DNA of 17,379 bases from UBA11996 sp964394975 (GCA_964394975.1 CAYMZR010000038.1:1-17379); one strand, 5' to 3'. Shown: positions 1 through 7,587, counted from the stretch's first letter. Notes: generated by a model not told the origin, from the sequence alone. Program-made: numbers and translations.

Positions 1-780
1 CCATTTAGATAGAGTGGCTTCACCTTCCAAAAGCTGATGGAATTCACCTCTAGGACTTAATACTTGTACTCGCTCATTCCCCCAGTCAGCTACATGAATA
101 AATCCTTTGCTATCTATTGCGACTGAACTCGGTTTGTGAAATTGCCCTTCTTGGTATCCTGACTCACCATAAGTGGCTATGAATTCACCATCAGCGGTGA
201 ATTTTTGAATTCTGTCGTTACCCCAGTCTGCTACATATATATGCCCTTCAACATCTGTAGAAATTCCCCATGGCAAATTGAATTCACCATTTTCGTCACC
301 TTCTGAACCCCATGAGAAAAGGAATCGGCCATCTTCCGTGAACTTGCTTATTTTGTGTTCGTATTGTTCGACCAAATATACAGAGTCATCTGAGCCATGT
401 GTAATTCCACTGGGACCGGCAAATTTTTGAGGCCCATTTGTATTTGTAGTCCACTTCGTTATGTAATTACCTTGGCTGTCAAAGACCTTCACGTCATTGA
501 GGGATTCATCAGTAACATACAGTATATCTTGGCTGTTGAATGACATACAGACTGGTATCACAAACTGACTATCTCCGTTACCAGGGCCGGTAGCAAATTC
601 ACCTAGCCAATTTTCATCATATGTACAGATTTGAATCCTGATACCTGAAGAATTATGCCCTCCCATTCGGTTAAGGACAAATATCCTATTATCTTCGCTA
701 AAGGCTATATCATATGGGTAATTGAAGCCGCGTCCAATTGGTTGATTTGAATTGAATCCGATGGTTTTCAAGTATTTCAT
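1..780 (-). CDS. NHL-repeat beta-propeller protein, C-terminus beyond the window
   Basis: The frame is open from an ATG at 780 to the left edge, giving 260 residues without a stop, so the 3' end is missing. It begins MKYLKTIGFN and has no signal peptide or membrane segment, so it is probably cytoplasmic. About five propeller blades are visible, near residues 20-60, 75-110, 122-158, 168-205 and 216-250. The last two carry classic NHL signatures: YVADWGNDRIQKF at 182-194 and a near copy, VADWGNERVQV, at 230-240. Unlike the other large propellers in this window it lacks the PHG and DGYG motifs of the PAL-like group, so a scaffold or ligand-binding role is as likely as catalysis. The ribosome-binding site is weak. 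It is transcribed divergently from the dehydrogenase at 970. Function unknown; the fold call is firm. Confidence 0.85.
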   Translation of the reverse strand, partial: MKYLKTIGFNSNQPIGRGFNYPYDIAFSEDNRIFVLNRMGGHNSSGIRIQICTYDENWLGEFATGPGNGDSQFVIPVCMSFNSQDILYVTDESLNDVKVFDSQGNYITKWTTNTNGPQKFAGPSGITHGSDDSVYLVEQYEHKISKFTEDGRFLFSWGSEGDENGEFNLPWGISTDVEGHIYVADWGNDRIQKFTADGEFIATYGESGYQEGQFHKPSSVAIDSKGFIHVADWGNERVQVLSPRGEFHQLLEGEATLSKW

Positions 781-819
781 ATCATTACTGCTGACCTAAA
801 TATTGATTTATCTGATCGA

Positions 820-847
820 ATAATAACACCCCAAAAACTCTATTCAA
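820..847 (-). promoter_or_regulatory. Candidate sigma-70-type promoter for the NHL gene at 1-780
   Basis: On the minus strand, TTGAAT (847-842, four of six consensus bases) is separated by 16 bases from TATTAT (825-820, five of six). Transcription would start near 813, leaving a leader of about 33 bases. Predicted by eye only. Confidence 0.4.
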
Positions 848-890
848 CAGATTAAGACATATTTCGTTATGTTTTATTACATATAAGCAT

Positions 891-919
891 TTGTCAGAGT
901 ACTGTAATAATAATAGTAT
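891..919 (+). promoter_or_regulatory. Candidate sigma-70-type promoter for the dehydrogenase operon
   Basis: TTGTCA (891-896, five of six consensus bases) is followed, after exactly 17 bases, by TAGTAT (914-919, four of six). The predicted start near 926 leaves a leader of about 44 bases before the GTG start at 970. The 189-base gap 781-969 is AT-rich and holds this promoter and the divergent one at 820-847. Predicted by eye only. Confidence 0.4.
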
Positions 920-953
920 GTGCGCTGTTCCAACTAGATTAGTCATATAAAAC

Positions 954-960
954 AAGGAGG
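954..960 (+). promoter_or_regulatory. Strong Shine-Dalgarno site fixing a GTG start
   Basis: AAGGAGG ends nine bases before the GTG at 970. It is one of the strongest ribosome-binding sites in the window and supports the non-ATG start. Confidence 0.8.
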
Positions 961-969
961 CGAAACGCT

Positions 970-2121
970 GTGAAAGCCGTTGTTTATAAAAAACCGTTCG
1001 AGGTCGCTGTCGAGACTGTTGATGATCCTAAAATACTACATCCAAATGACGTAATAGTGAAAATAACGTCGAGTTGCATTTGTGGGTCTGACTTGCATAT
1101 GTATGAAGGCAGGACAGCTGCAGAGCCTGGCATAGTATTTGGCCATGAAAACATGGGCGTTATACAGGAATTAGGTTCAGCTGTTAAGAATCTAGCTGTT
1201 GGGGATAGAGTCGTTATGCCTTTCAATGTTGCTTGCGGGTTTTGCAAGAACTGCCAGCGGGGTTACACCGGATTTTGTACGACTGTGAATCCCGGATTTG
1301 CAGGTGGCGCATATGGCTATGTGGCTATGGGTCCTTGGGTTGGTGGACAGGCGGAGTATATGCAGGTGCCTTTCGCAGATTTTAACTGTTTGACGCTTCC
1401 GAAAGGAGATCAATTTGAGGCTGATTTTGCATTGTTGGCTGATATATTCCCGACTGGATATCACGGGGCAGAGCTTGCAGATGTGAGTCCCGGCGAAAGT
1501 GTAGCTGTTTTTGGCGCTGGGCCGGTTGGATTGATGGCAGCTTACAGTTCAGTGATCAGAGGTGCTGCCGAAGTATATTGCATCGATCACGTCCAGGAGA
1601 GGTTGGATAAAGCCACCAGCATTGGTGCGGTTCCAATTAACTTTGATGATGGAAATCCCGTTGAACAGATAAGAGATATTAGGAATGATACGGGGGTAGA
1701 TAAAGGAATAGACGCTGTAGGATATCAAGCTGCAGCGCAAGGTTCCTCTGCTGCCGGCGGGGAACAGGAAGAGATTCCCAACGTGGTTCTAAACCAAATG
1801 ATTGATGTTGTTAAACCTACAGGTATGATGGGAATACCGGGTCTGTACGTGCCTTCTGATCCAGGAGGAGTGAATGAATCTGCTAAATCGGGAGCTTTAC
1901 TTTTGAATTTTGGAAAGCTGTTTGAAAAAGGGTTACGTCTGGGCACGGGTCAATGCAACGTGAAAAAATATAATGCGTATCTAAGAGATTTGATTATCGC
2001 TGAGAAGGCCAGCCCTAGTTTTGTGGTTTCTCATGAGGTCTCTATAGATGAGGCTCCAGATGCCTACACAAAATTTGATCAAAGAGTGGATGGTTACACT
2101 AAAGTAATTCTTCACCCTTAA
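970..2121 (+). CDS. Zinc-dependent alcohol dehydrogenase, glutathione-independent formaldehyde dehydrogenase-like
   Basis: A 383-residue medium-chain dehydrogenase, close in length to the roughly 400-residue Pseudomonas formaldehyde dehydrogenase (PFDH/FdhA) group. The catalytic zinc ligands are recognisable as C38 (in CICGSD), H59-E60 (in GHEN) and D157 (in LADIFPTGYHG); aspartate as third ligand is typical of the PFDH group. Four structural-zinc cysteines are at 89, 92, 95 and 103. The Rossmann motif GAGPVG is at 181-186, with D205 at the end of the next strand favouring NAD(H). It probably oxidises a small aldehyde or alcohol; formaldehyde is only one candidate. Translation starts at GTG 970 behind a strong ribosome-binding site. 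First gene of a plus-strand run with two propellers and a methyltransferase. Family firm, substrate unknown. Confidence 0.9.
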   Translation: MKAVVYKKPFEVAVETVDDPKILHPNDVIVKITSSCICGSDLHMYEGRTAAEPGIVFGHENMGVIQELGSAVKNLAVGDRVVMPFNVACGFCKNCQRGYTGFCTTVNPGFAGGAYGYVAMGPWVGGQAEYMQVPFADFNCLTLPKGDQFEADFALLADIFPTGYHGAELADVSPGESVAVFGAGPVGLMAAYSSVIRGAAEVYCIDHVQERLDKATSIGAVPINFDDGNPVEQIRDIRNDTGVDKGIDAVGYQAAAQGSSAAGGEQEEIPNVVLNQMIDVVKPTGMMGIPGLYVPSDPGGVNESAKSGALLLNFGKLFEKGLRLGTGQCNVKKYNAYLRDLIIAEKASPSFVVSHEVSIDEAPDAYTKFDQRVDGYTKVILHP

Positions 2122-2128
2122 TGGAATT

Positions 2129-2153
2129 GCGGGCTGGATTTATTCCAGCCTGC
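2129..2153 (+). other. Intercistronic hairpin between the dehydrogenase and the first PAL-like gene
   Basis: A ten-pair stem, one pair being G-T, joins 2129-2138 (GCGGGCTGGA) to 2144-2153 (TCCAGCCTGC) around a five-base loop. It lies just after the dehydrogenase stop (2119-2121) and before the preferred ATG at 2175. No T-run follows, so it is not a standard intrinsic terminator; an mRNA processing or stability element or an attenuator is possible. It also argues against this stretch being coding. Confidence 0.6.
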
Positions 2154-2174
2154 TTCAATACCGTAGGAAATGTG

Positions 2175-3170
2175 ATGACTACTCCAAGTTATGATTGGGT
2201 TGAGAATTGGGGCGGCCGTGACCAGGGGCAAAAATCGCTATCTGGTTGGGCACACCCTGGAATGGCTACTACCTCAGATGGGCGCATAGTTTCATGTGAT
2301 AGCGGAAGTTCAGAAATACTTATATACACCCAGGATGGTGAGCTTATTAATTCCTGGTTGGGGAATTTCACAGATGCACATGGTATTACTGTGGTAAATG
2401 ATGATGGAAACGACTGTTTATGGATTGCAGATAACGGGTCCAAAAGACGGCCGGAATTTTCGTACGGATATCCCCCAGGTGCAGAAAATAAATCAGGGAT
2501 AGTCCGTAAATATGATTTGGAAGGTCACTCGATCTTAAGCCTTCCTAGCCCTACCCACCCCGATTATGGACAGAGCAGATATGCACCGACTTCCATAGCG
2601 GTTGATGAAATACGATTTGGCGGTTTAGGGGACATTTGGGTAGCTGACGGGTATGGTGCGAGTTTGGTGCATAAGTTTAATGCCGAGGGAGAATACATTC
2701 TTTCAATAGATGGCTCAGAGGGCTCGGGTCATTTCAGTTGTCCTCATGGCATAGTAATTGATCGTAGAAAATCTACTCCGGAACTTTACGTTGCTGATAG
2801 AGCCAATGGCAGAGTCCAGGTGTTCAATCTAGATGGAGACTACTTGAGGACTTTTGGTGAGGATTTTTTCACCACACCGAGTGAATTTGCGATCACGGGA
2901 AATTTAATGATCGTAGCTGAATTAGAGGCTCGGTTGGCTATTTTAGACGTAGAAGATAGCTTGGTTAGATATTTGTTTCCAGACGAACTGGCTGCTAAAT
3001 CTGAAGGATGGCCGAACGAAGTTTCTAATTCTGGGGATATCAAAAGACCGTCTAGATTGGGCCCTGAAAGATTTAATAGTCCCCATGGTGTAACCGTGGA
3101 CGAATCGGGGAATATATATGTGGCTGAATGGTTAATTGGCGGGAGATTCACTAAATTAGTTTTGAATTAA
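2175..3170 (+). CDS. Six-bladed NHL beta-propeller, peptidyl-alpha-hydroxyglycine alpha-amidating lyase (PAL)-like, first of a tandem pair
   Basis: A soluble propeller of 331 residues with no signal peptide. It resembles the lyase half of peptide-amidating enzyme: H69 (in DAHGI), H191 (in CPHGI) and H304 (in SPHGV) match the three zinc-binding histidines of PAL in order and approximate spacing, and Y160 (in DGYGAS) matches its active-site tyrosine. The blade-1 arginine of PAL is not recognisable. Blade motifs include ELYVADRANGRVQVF (203-217) and NIYVAEW (313-319). Known PAL splits alpha-hydroxyglycine amides into amide plus glyoxylate; the substrate here is unknown. The frame opens at ATG 2121, overlapping the previous stop, but ATG 2175 is preferred: AGGAA lies five bases upstream, the protein then aligns with its neighbour's N-terminus, and the extra 5' stretch contains a hairpin. 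Paralogue of the next gene. Confidence 0.85.
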   Translation: MTTPSYDWVENWGGRDQGQKSLSGWAHPGMATTSDGRIVSCDSGSSEILIYTQDGELINSWLGNFTDAHGITVVNDDGNDCLWIADNGSKRRPEFSYGYPPGAENKSGIVRKYDLEGHSILSLPSPTHPDYGQSRYAPTSIAVDEIRFGGLGDIWVADGYGASLVHKFNAEGEYILSIDGSEGSGHFSCPHGIVIDRRKSTPELYVADRANGRVQVFNLDGDYLRTFGEDFFTTPSEFAITGNLMIVAELEARLAILDVEDSLVRYLFPDELAAKSEGWPNEVSNSGDIKRPSRLGPERFNSPHGVTVDESGNIYVAEWLIGGRFTKLVLN

Positions 3171-3181
3171 ATGCATCACGC

Positions 3182-3211
3182 TTGAGATTTGATAATCCAC
3201 ACTTATCTCAA
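3182..3211 (+). other. Inverted repeat between the tandem propeller genes
   Basis: A perfect seven-base inverted repeat, TTGAGAT (3182-3188) and ATCTCAA (3205-3211), with a 16-base loop, sits in the 64-base gap between the paralogous genes. It is followed by A residues rather than T, so it is not an intrinsic terminator for the plus strand. It could be an operator or an RNA element. Confidence 0.35.
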
Positions 3212-3234
3212 AAACTGTCGCGGAGGTACGCAAA

Positions 3235-4191
3235 ATGCAGATAGGAAACTCAAATCATAATTACGCGTGGCACGAAAAATGGGTTGAAGCGCCAGGCCCT
3301 GATAGCGTGAAAGACGGTTGGGCTCATCACGGAATAGTAGTGAGCTCGAAAACTGGTAATGTCATAACATTCCACCAGAGTGAACCGAGAATTCTAGTCT
3401 TCAGCCAGCAAGGTGAACTGGTCGATTCCTGGGAGGCCGGAGTTGAAAATGCCCATGGCATGACCCTTATCCAAGAAAATAATGATGAATTTCTTTGGTT
3501 GGCTGACAATTTGTCAGGTCAGGTAGTGAAAGTCTCGGTGGATGGAGATCAGTTGATGTCAATCTCCAGACCTGACATTGATACTTACAATTCGGGTGAA
3601 AAATATTCGCCAACCGACATCGCGGTATACGAAGAAAAGAACGGGGGCAATGGGGATATTATAGTCGCCGACGGATATGGTTCTAGCCTCATTCATTTTT
3701 ATACCAAATCTGGCGACTATATTAAGACCATCGATGGTACCGAAGGTGAAGGTGGTAGGTTTGCTACTCCTCACGGTATTTGGGTTGATACTAGAAAAGA
3801 CGACCATGAACTCTATATAGCTGATAGGAGTAACGGTCAAATTCAAGTCTACTCACTTGACGGGAGTTTTTTGAGAGCTTTTGGTACTGGTGCAGGAGCT
3901 GACTGGCTTCATAGCCCTAGTGGTTTTGCAGCCTGGGGTGATCTGCTCATTGTGGCCGAGTTGAGAGGCTCTCGTATAACTTTATTGGATTTAGATGATG
4001 AACCTGTAGCTTACCTTGGAGAAAATACAGGAGCGTTCAAATTAAATGAAGGGTGGCCAAATGTTCCTCACAGCACATTGGTTCCTGGGAAATTCAACAG
4101 CCCTCATGGTATAGCTTCGGATGGGGACGGTAACATATTCGTAGCTGAATGGTTGATAGGTGGCAGAATTAATAAACTGACAAGATCCTAA
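3235..4191 (+). CDS. Six-bladed NHL beta-propeller, PAL-like, second of a tandem pair
   Basis: A soluble propeller of 318 residues, clearly paralogous to the gene upstream along its whole length; shared landmarks are GWAH near the N-terminus, AHGM/AHGI, VADGYG, PHGI, IADR/VADR, EGWPN, and FNSPHG followed by VAEWLIGGR at the C-terminus. The PAL-type ligand set is kept: H74, H180 and H291, with Y148 in DGYG. As in its sister, the arginine expected in blade 1 is not recognisable, and the region carries GWAHHG (28-33) instead. A lyase or hydrolase acting on a small carbinolamide-like substrate is inferred, not shown. The start at ATG 3235 follows GGAGG (3222-3226) by eight bases. The methyltransferase begins five bases after its stop, so the two are probably co-translated. 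Confidence 0.87.
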   Translation: MQIGNSNHNYAWHEKWVEAPGPDSVKDGWAHHGIVVSSKTGNVITFHQSEPRILVFSQQGELVDSWEAGVENAHGMTLIQENNDEFLWLADNLSGQVVKVSVDGDQLMSISRPDIDTYNSGEKYSPTDIAVYEEKNGGNGDIIVADGYGSSLIHFYTKSGDYIKTIDGTEGEGGRFATPHGIWVDTRKDDHELYIADRSNGQIQVYSLDGSFLRAFGTGAGADWLHSPSGFAAWGDLLIVAELRGSRITLLDLDDEPVAYLGENTGAFKLNEGWPNVPHSTLVPGKFNSPHGIASDGDGNIFVAEWLIGGRINKLTRS

Positions 4192-4196
4192 AATTC

Positions 4197-5027
4197 ATGA
4201 TTACTGAATCTCAGGGTGCAGTTGATAGGTGGCGCAATCAGGTCCGACGCCATCATTCTCAGTCTATTTTGGCCCAGCAAAACTTCGACCCTAATCAAGA
4301 TTTTTGGCAAGGAATGGCTCAGAACTTCAAGGATGATCCATTTCGTAAAGATGATCCCGTCATCGATAGGCTAGAACAGGAATTCGCAGATTGCGGGACA
4401 TTGGTAGATATTGGCGGGGGGGCAGGGCGACTGGCTCTACCACTTTCCTTATCTAGAGAAGCTGTTACTGTTGTAGATTCGTCAAAAAGCATGCTGGCAG
4501 AGCTGAAGGATAGTTGCGAGGAAGCAAAAATTGAGAATGTAGCCTCTGTCTTTGGGCTTTGGGAAGATGCTGTCATAGACATTCACGAAGGGGCTTTGTG
4601 CTCCCACGTTACCTATGGGATAGAAAATATAGGTAAATTTTTGAAAAATGTTAACCAATACGCAAGTAAGCGGGTTGTAATTATTGCTTTTATGAAGTCT
4701 CCTCAGGCCCACTTTGAAAATTTATGGCGAGAGGTGCATAACCAAGAAAGAGTGCATTTGCCTGGAGTTCCAGAGCTTATGGATGTCTTGTGGCAGTTGG
4801 AAATTACGCCTGAATTGAACATTATTGAGTACTTGGGACCACATATATACGAATCTGAGCAAGATGCTATTAGTGATCTTCGAAGGCGGCTCTACGTAAA
4901 TCAGGGGACAAGGAAAGATGAGATTTTAACCCGTGTCCTTAAGGGTGACTTGAAACCGACAGGCCAAGGGATGGAACTGGCAAATTCTGACGGTAGGATT
5001 TCTTGCCTTATAAGCTGGAATAACTAG
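4197..5027 (+). CDS. Class I SAM-dependent methyltransferase
   Basis: A 276-residue soluble protein with a Rossmann-type SAM-binding motif I, LVDIGGGAGRL at 69-79, and the acidic end of strand 2 at D94 (in VVDSS), which usually contacts the SAM ribose. An N-terminal stretch of about 65 mostly polar residues precedes the catalytic core. The acceptor substrate cannot be read from the sequence; it could be a small-molecule or natural-product type methyltransferase. It starts five bases after the upstream propeller gene with no clear ribosome-binding site, suggesting translational coupling. Its TAG stop overlaps the stop of the convergent aminotransferase gene. A run of seven G (4416-4422) encodes part of the glycine-rich motif. 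Confidence 0.82.
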   Translation: MITESQGAVDRWRNQVRRHHSQSILAQQNFDPNQDFWQGMAQNFKDDPFRKDDPVIDRLEQEFADCGTLVDIGGGAGRLALPLSLSREAVTVVDSSKSMLAELKDSCEEAKIENVASVFGLWEDAVIDIHEGALCSHVTYGIENIGKFLKNVNQYASKRVVIIAFMKSPQAHFENLWREVHNQERVHLPGVPELMDVLWQLEITPELNIIEYLGPHIYESEQDAISDLRRRLYVNQGTRKDEILTRVLKGDLKPTGQGMELANSDGRISCLISWNN

Positions 5028-6352
5028 ATTAAACCTTCAGCCCTAATATCATTTAATGCGTTTGCAAAAGCGTTCGCTGTTTTTGATATGTCCTCTTCGG
5101 TATGAAAGGCGCTCATTATGAACCTAGTTCCTGAATGAACCCCATTATTTAAAAGGGCGAGATTTAGTTGAGCATTTCTGGCTGAATTTGTAGTTTTGCT
5201 CATTTCATCCTTAGATAAAATGCAAATTTCGTGATCACAATCGTGATCGGTACCCAATCTTATGTGGATAAGAGAGTTTACCCCGCTTACACATCCCGGA
5301 ACTTCCTGTCTGGATAATACATCGTTTAGGTTTCTCTTCAATAGGTTGCCCATTTCAATTGCCCTCTGATTAATCGGGTCTCTTTTAAGGATTTCAAGAG
5401 CTTTGATACCGGAGGAAGCTGAGAGAGGATTTGCATTGAAGGTGCCGTTGTGGGCGATTCTTCTATTTTTGTTGAAGTCAGGGTCGTCTCTCGGTTCAAT
5501 CATGTTTATTATTTCTGCTTTTCCACATACAGCCCCACCAGGCAGCCCTCCACCCAATATTTTTGCCAGCGTAGTCAGATCAGGGGTCACACCGTAGTAA
5601 GCTTGGGCACCTCCATCTGATATTCTGAAACCAGTCACTACTTCGTCAAAAATTAGTACAACACCATATTTTGTTGTGATTTCGCGAAGTTCTGTTAGAA
5701 AACTAGGGAGTATTGGTTCCAGCCCCATATGGGCCCCGGTAGGTTCCAAAATAATGGCCGCAACATCTTCATTGTTTTGCAGTGTTTTCTCTATGATAGA
5801 AATATCATTTGGAGGTAGTACTATAACTGTTTGAAGAGCCTCTTTGGGAATTCCCCCAATTCCATCAGCATCAGCCGAGACATAGTCGCTCCAGCCGTGG
5901 AAGTGATCCTCAAACTTGATTATTTTGGATTTTCCAGTGTAGGCTCGGGCCATTCTGATTGCCATCATGTCGGCTTCCGTACCGGAACTGTGGAATCTAA
6001 CTTTTTCAGCGCTCGGAATCATTTCTTGGACTAATTCCCCCCAACGTATTTCGAGATCAGTTGAACCACTTAAATGAGTGCCTTTTGCCATTTGGTCTTG
6101 AACAGCTTTAACGATTTCAGCATTAGAATGTCCAAGTATCAGGGACCCGTGACCGCTCCAAAAGTCTATGACATCATTGCCATCAACATCATACTTGTGA
6201 GCACCTGTTGCGTGGGTATAGTAAAGCTGGAACGGATTTTGCCTGCGGGCATCATGTGTCACTCCATTTGGAAACATGTGCTTTGCTTTTTCGTGCCTCT
6301 CTGCGGACCCTGGATGACCTGCGATATATTGCTGTTCAATTAGTGTTGCCAT
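5024..6352 (-). CDS. Class III PLP-dependent aminotransferase, glutamate-1-semialdehyde 2,1-aminomutase-like
   Basis: 442 residues, near the usual length of the HemL-type subgroup. Family landmarks are present in order: SSGTEA (122-127) for phosphate binding, FHGW (151-154), the metal-free PLP-anchoring aspartate D236 in LIFDEVVTGFR, and the Schiff-base lysine K264 in LAKILGGGLPGG. The N-terminal FPNGVTHDAR resembles the FPGGV region of glutamate-1-semialdehyde aminomutase. Many such homologues in catabolic clusters are amino-acid or amine transaminases or aminomutases rather than tetrapyrrole enzymes, and no tetrapyrrole genes are nearby, so a metabolic aminotransferase is more likely (inference). 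It is the second gene of a minus-strand pair: GGGAG (6366-6362) lies nine bases before the ATG and directly after the Gal80-like gene's stop. Confidence 0.88.
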   Translation of the reverse strand: MATLIEQQYIAGHPGSAERHEKAKHMFPNGVTHDARRQNPFQLYYTHATGAHKYDVDGNDVIDFWSGHGSLILGHSNAEIVKAVQDQMAKGTHLSGSTDLEIRWGELVQEMIPSAEKVRFHSSGTEADMMAIRMARAYTGKSKIIKFEDHFHGWSDYVSADADGIGGIPKEALQTVIVLPPNDISIIEKTLQNNEDVAAIILEPTGAHMGLEPILPSFLTELREITTKYGVVLIFDEVVTGFRISDGGAQAYYGVTPDLTTLAKILGGGLPGGAVCGKAEIINMIEPRDDPDFNKNRRIAHNGTFNANPLSASSGIKALEILKRDPINQRAIEMGNLLKRNLNDVLSRQEVPGCVSGVNSLIHIRLGTDHDCDHEICILSKDEMSKTTNSARNAQLNLALLNNGVHSGTRFIMSAFHTEEDISKTANAFANALNDIRAEGLI

Positions 6353-6366
6353 TCTGATTAGCTCCC

Positions 6367-7464
6367 TTAAAGCTCTTGAGTTATTCCTGTATCGGAAGAT
6401 TTCTGGATTGCATCTATAAGTTTGTGTCTAGTTAGTGCTGTTGAAAAGCTGGGCTCAAATTCTGTATTAGATTTGATACCGTCGGCGAAACGATCCCAGA
6501 GTTGAGCTATGTTGAAAGGAGCGCCAGCAGGTACCGAACTGGGAACTTTAGTGTAAGTTTTAGGTATCTCAAGCTCTACTAAGTCTGATTGATCTGCTTT
6601 TCCATGCCACAATTTAGATGATCCCGTTGAGGGGGCATCGTTGCTAGTTACAACCAGTGTTCCTTCAGTTCCATAAATTTCAAATCTATACCCGGAACCA
6701 TGGTATGGGATAGCGCTTACATGAGCTGAGATAGCAGCACCACTTTTCAAAGTCCCATTTATCATTATCGTGTCTGGAGAACTTACGTCAACCGTGCGGT
6801 CAGTTTCTTGTTCGTGCCACTGGGGAACTTTTGTGGACACATGTCCCGAAACGCTGACAAATTCTCCAAGGCACATGCATAGAGCGTCTATAGAGTGACC
6901 AAACGGAATTGTCAGAGTAGTTGCTCCCAATTCCACGTCCTTTTGCCACGTTCTACCTGGTGGCCTGGAGAGTACCCCAGAACTAAACTGGCGTAGGCTG
7001 GCAGACAGAACCTCCCCTATATAGCTTTCCTCTATTAGATCTCTCAAGTACATAAAAATTGGTGCAGCGCGGGATTGGAGCCCGACCATCGTCAACAGGT
7101 TTTTTCGTTTGGCAATAGATGTTAGTTCTTCAGCTTCTTTTAAATTTGCACCTAATGGCCATTCTGTATAAATATTTTGTCCTGATTTCAAAACGTCTAT
7201 CGCAAGATCGTAGTGCTTTGGAACTCTGACTACCACAGCGACTACATCCAAATCGGCTTTATCCAACATTTCTTTATGGTTGCTGAATGCTAGCGGTACC
7301 CCGTAGGTATCGGCTGATTCTTTGGCTGTTTCTTTCCGAGAGGTACAGACGGCAGCGAATTCTATATTTGGCATCTCAGCTATCGCCGGAGCATGCGACC
7401 TAGGAGTCCATCCGTACCCAACATTGGCCCCTATAATGCCTACTCTAATTTTCTCATCGGCCAT
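6367..7464 (-). CDS. Gfo/Idh/MocA-family oxidoreductase, Gal80-like
   Basis: 365 residues with the family's two-domain plan: an N-terminal Rossmann fold (VGIIGANVGYGWTPRSH, 8-24) and a C-terminal sheet domain. The motif that is normally EKP, whose lysine is catalytic in sugar dehydrogenases of this family, reads E101-W102-P103. The surrounding TEWPLG, the following LQSRAAP (129-135), and the TIPFGHSIDAL stretch (185-195, with H190 and D193) resemble yeast Gal80, which uses this fold as a nucleotide-binding transcriptional co-repressor. It may therefore be a dehydrogenase with altered chemistry or a non-catalytic NAD(P)-responsive regulator. A possible ribosome-binding site, AAAAGG, ends ten bases before the ATG. 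Operonic with the aminotransferase (14 bases between them) and divergent from the enolase-superfamily gene. Confidence 0.85.
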   Translation of the reverse strand: MADEKIRVGIIGANVGYGWTPRSHAPAIAEMPNIEFAAVCTSRKETAKESADTYGVPLAFSNHKEMLDKADLDVVAVVVRVPKHYDLAIDVLKSGQNIYTEWPLGANLKEAEELTSIAKRKNLLTMVGLQSRAAPIFMYLRDLIEESYIGEVLSASLRQFSSGVLSRPPGRTWQKDVELGATTLTIPFGHSIDALCMCLGEFVSVSGHVSTKVPQWHEQETDRTVDVSSPDTIMINGTLKSGAAISAHVSAIPYHGSGYRFEIYGTEGTLVVTSNDAPSTGSSKLWHGKADQSDLVELEIPKTYTKVPSSVPAGAPFNIAQLWDRFADGIKSNTEFEPSFSTALTRHKLIDAIQKSSDTGITQEL

Positions 7465-7492
7465 AGCTCTATGTCCTTTTCACGCTTTCACA

Positions 7493-7522
7493 GGGTGGCG
7501 ACTATATCGTCAGCCTCCACCC
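7493..7522 (-). other. Leader inverted repeat upstream of the Gal80-like gene
   Basis: GGGTGG (7493-7498) and CCACCC (7517-7522) form a perfect six-pair GC-rich stem with an 18-base loop that contains a smaller CGA/TCG repeat. It lies between the candidate minus-strand -10 element and the ribosome-binding site, so it would be in the 5' leader of the Gal80-like transcript. Role unknown. Confidence 0.35.
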
Positions 7523-7541
7523 AAGCAACTAATTTTTGTTG

Positions 7542-7587
7542 AGTATATAGGACTTTGGTACCAACAGGCACAAATGTATTCTATAAT
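7542..7587. promoter_or_regulatory. Divergent promoter region with an operator-like palindrome
   Basis: Within the 169-base gap 7465-7633, a perfect ten-base palindrome, TTGGTACCAA (7555-7564), lies between a plus-strand TATAAT (7582-7587) and a minus-strand TATACT (7547-7542). Neither -10 element has a good -35 partner, and the palindrome covers or abuts both expected -35 positions. This suggests control of both the Gal80-like and enolase-superfamily genes by a DNA-binding regulator that is not encoded in this window. Confidence 0.4.

Noticed and set aside
2121..2174. ATG at 2121 overlapping the dehydrogenase stop as the propeller start
   Set aside because: It would add 18 residues absent from the paralogue and translate through a hairpin; ATG 2175 has its own ribosome-binding site. 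Not fully excluded.
4416..4422. Run of seven G in the methyltransferase as a phase-variation tract
   Set aside because: It encodes the conserved glycine-rich SAM motif, and a similar run of seven G occurs at 7983-7989 in the enolase-superfamily gene; the length is ordinary and both frames are intact.
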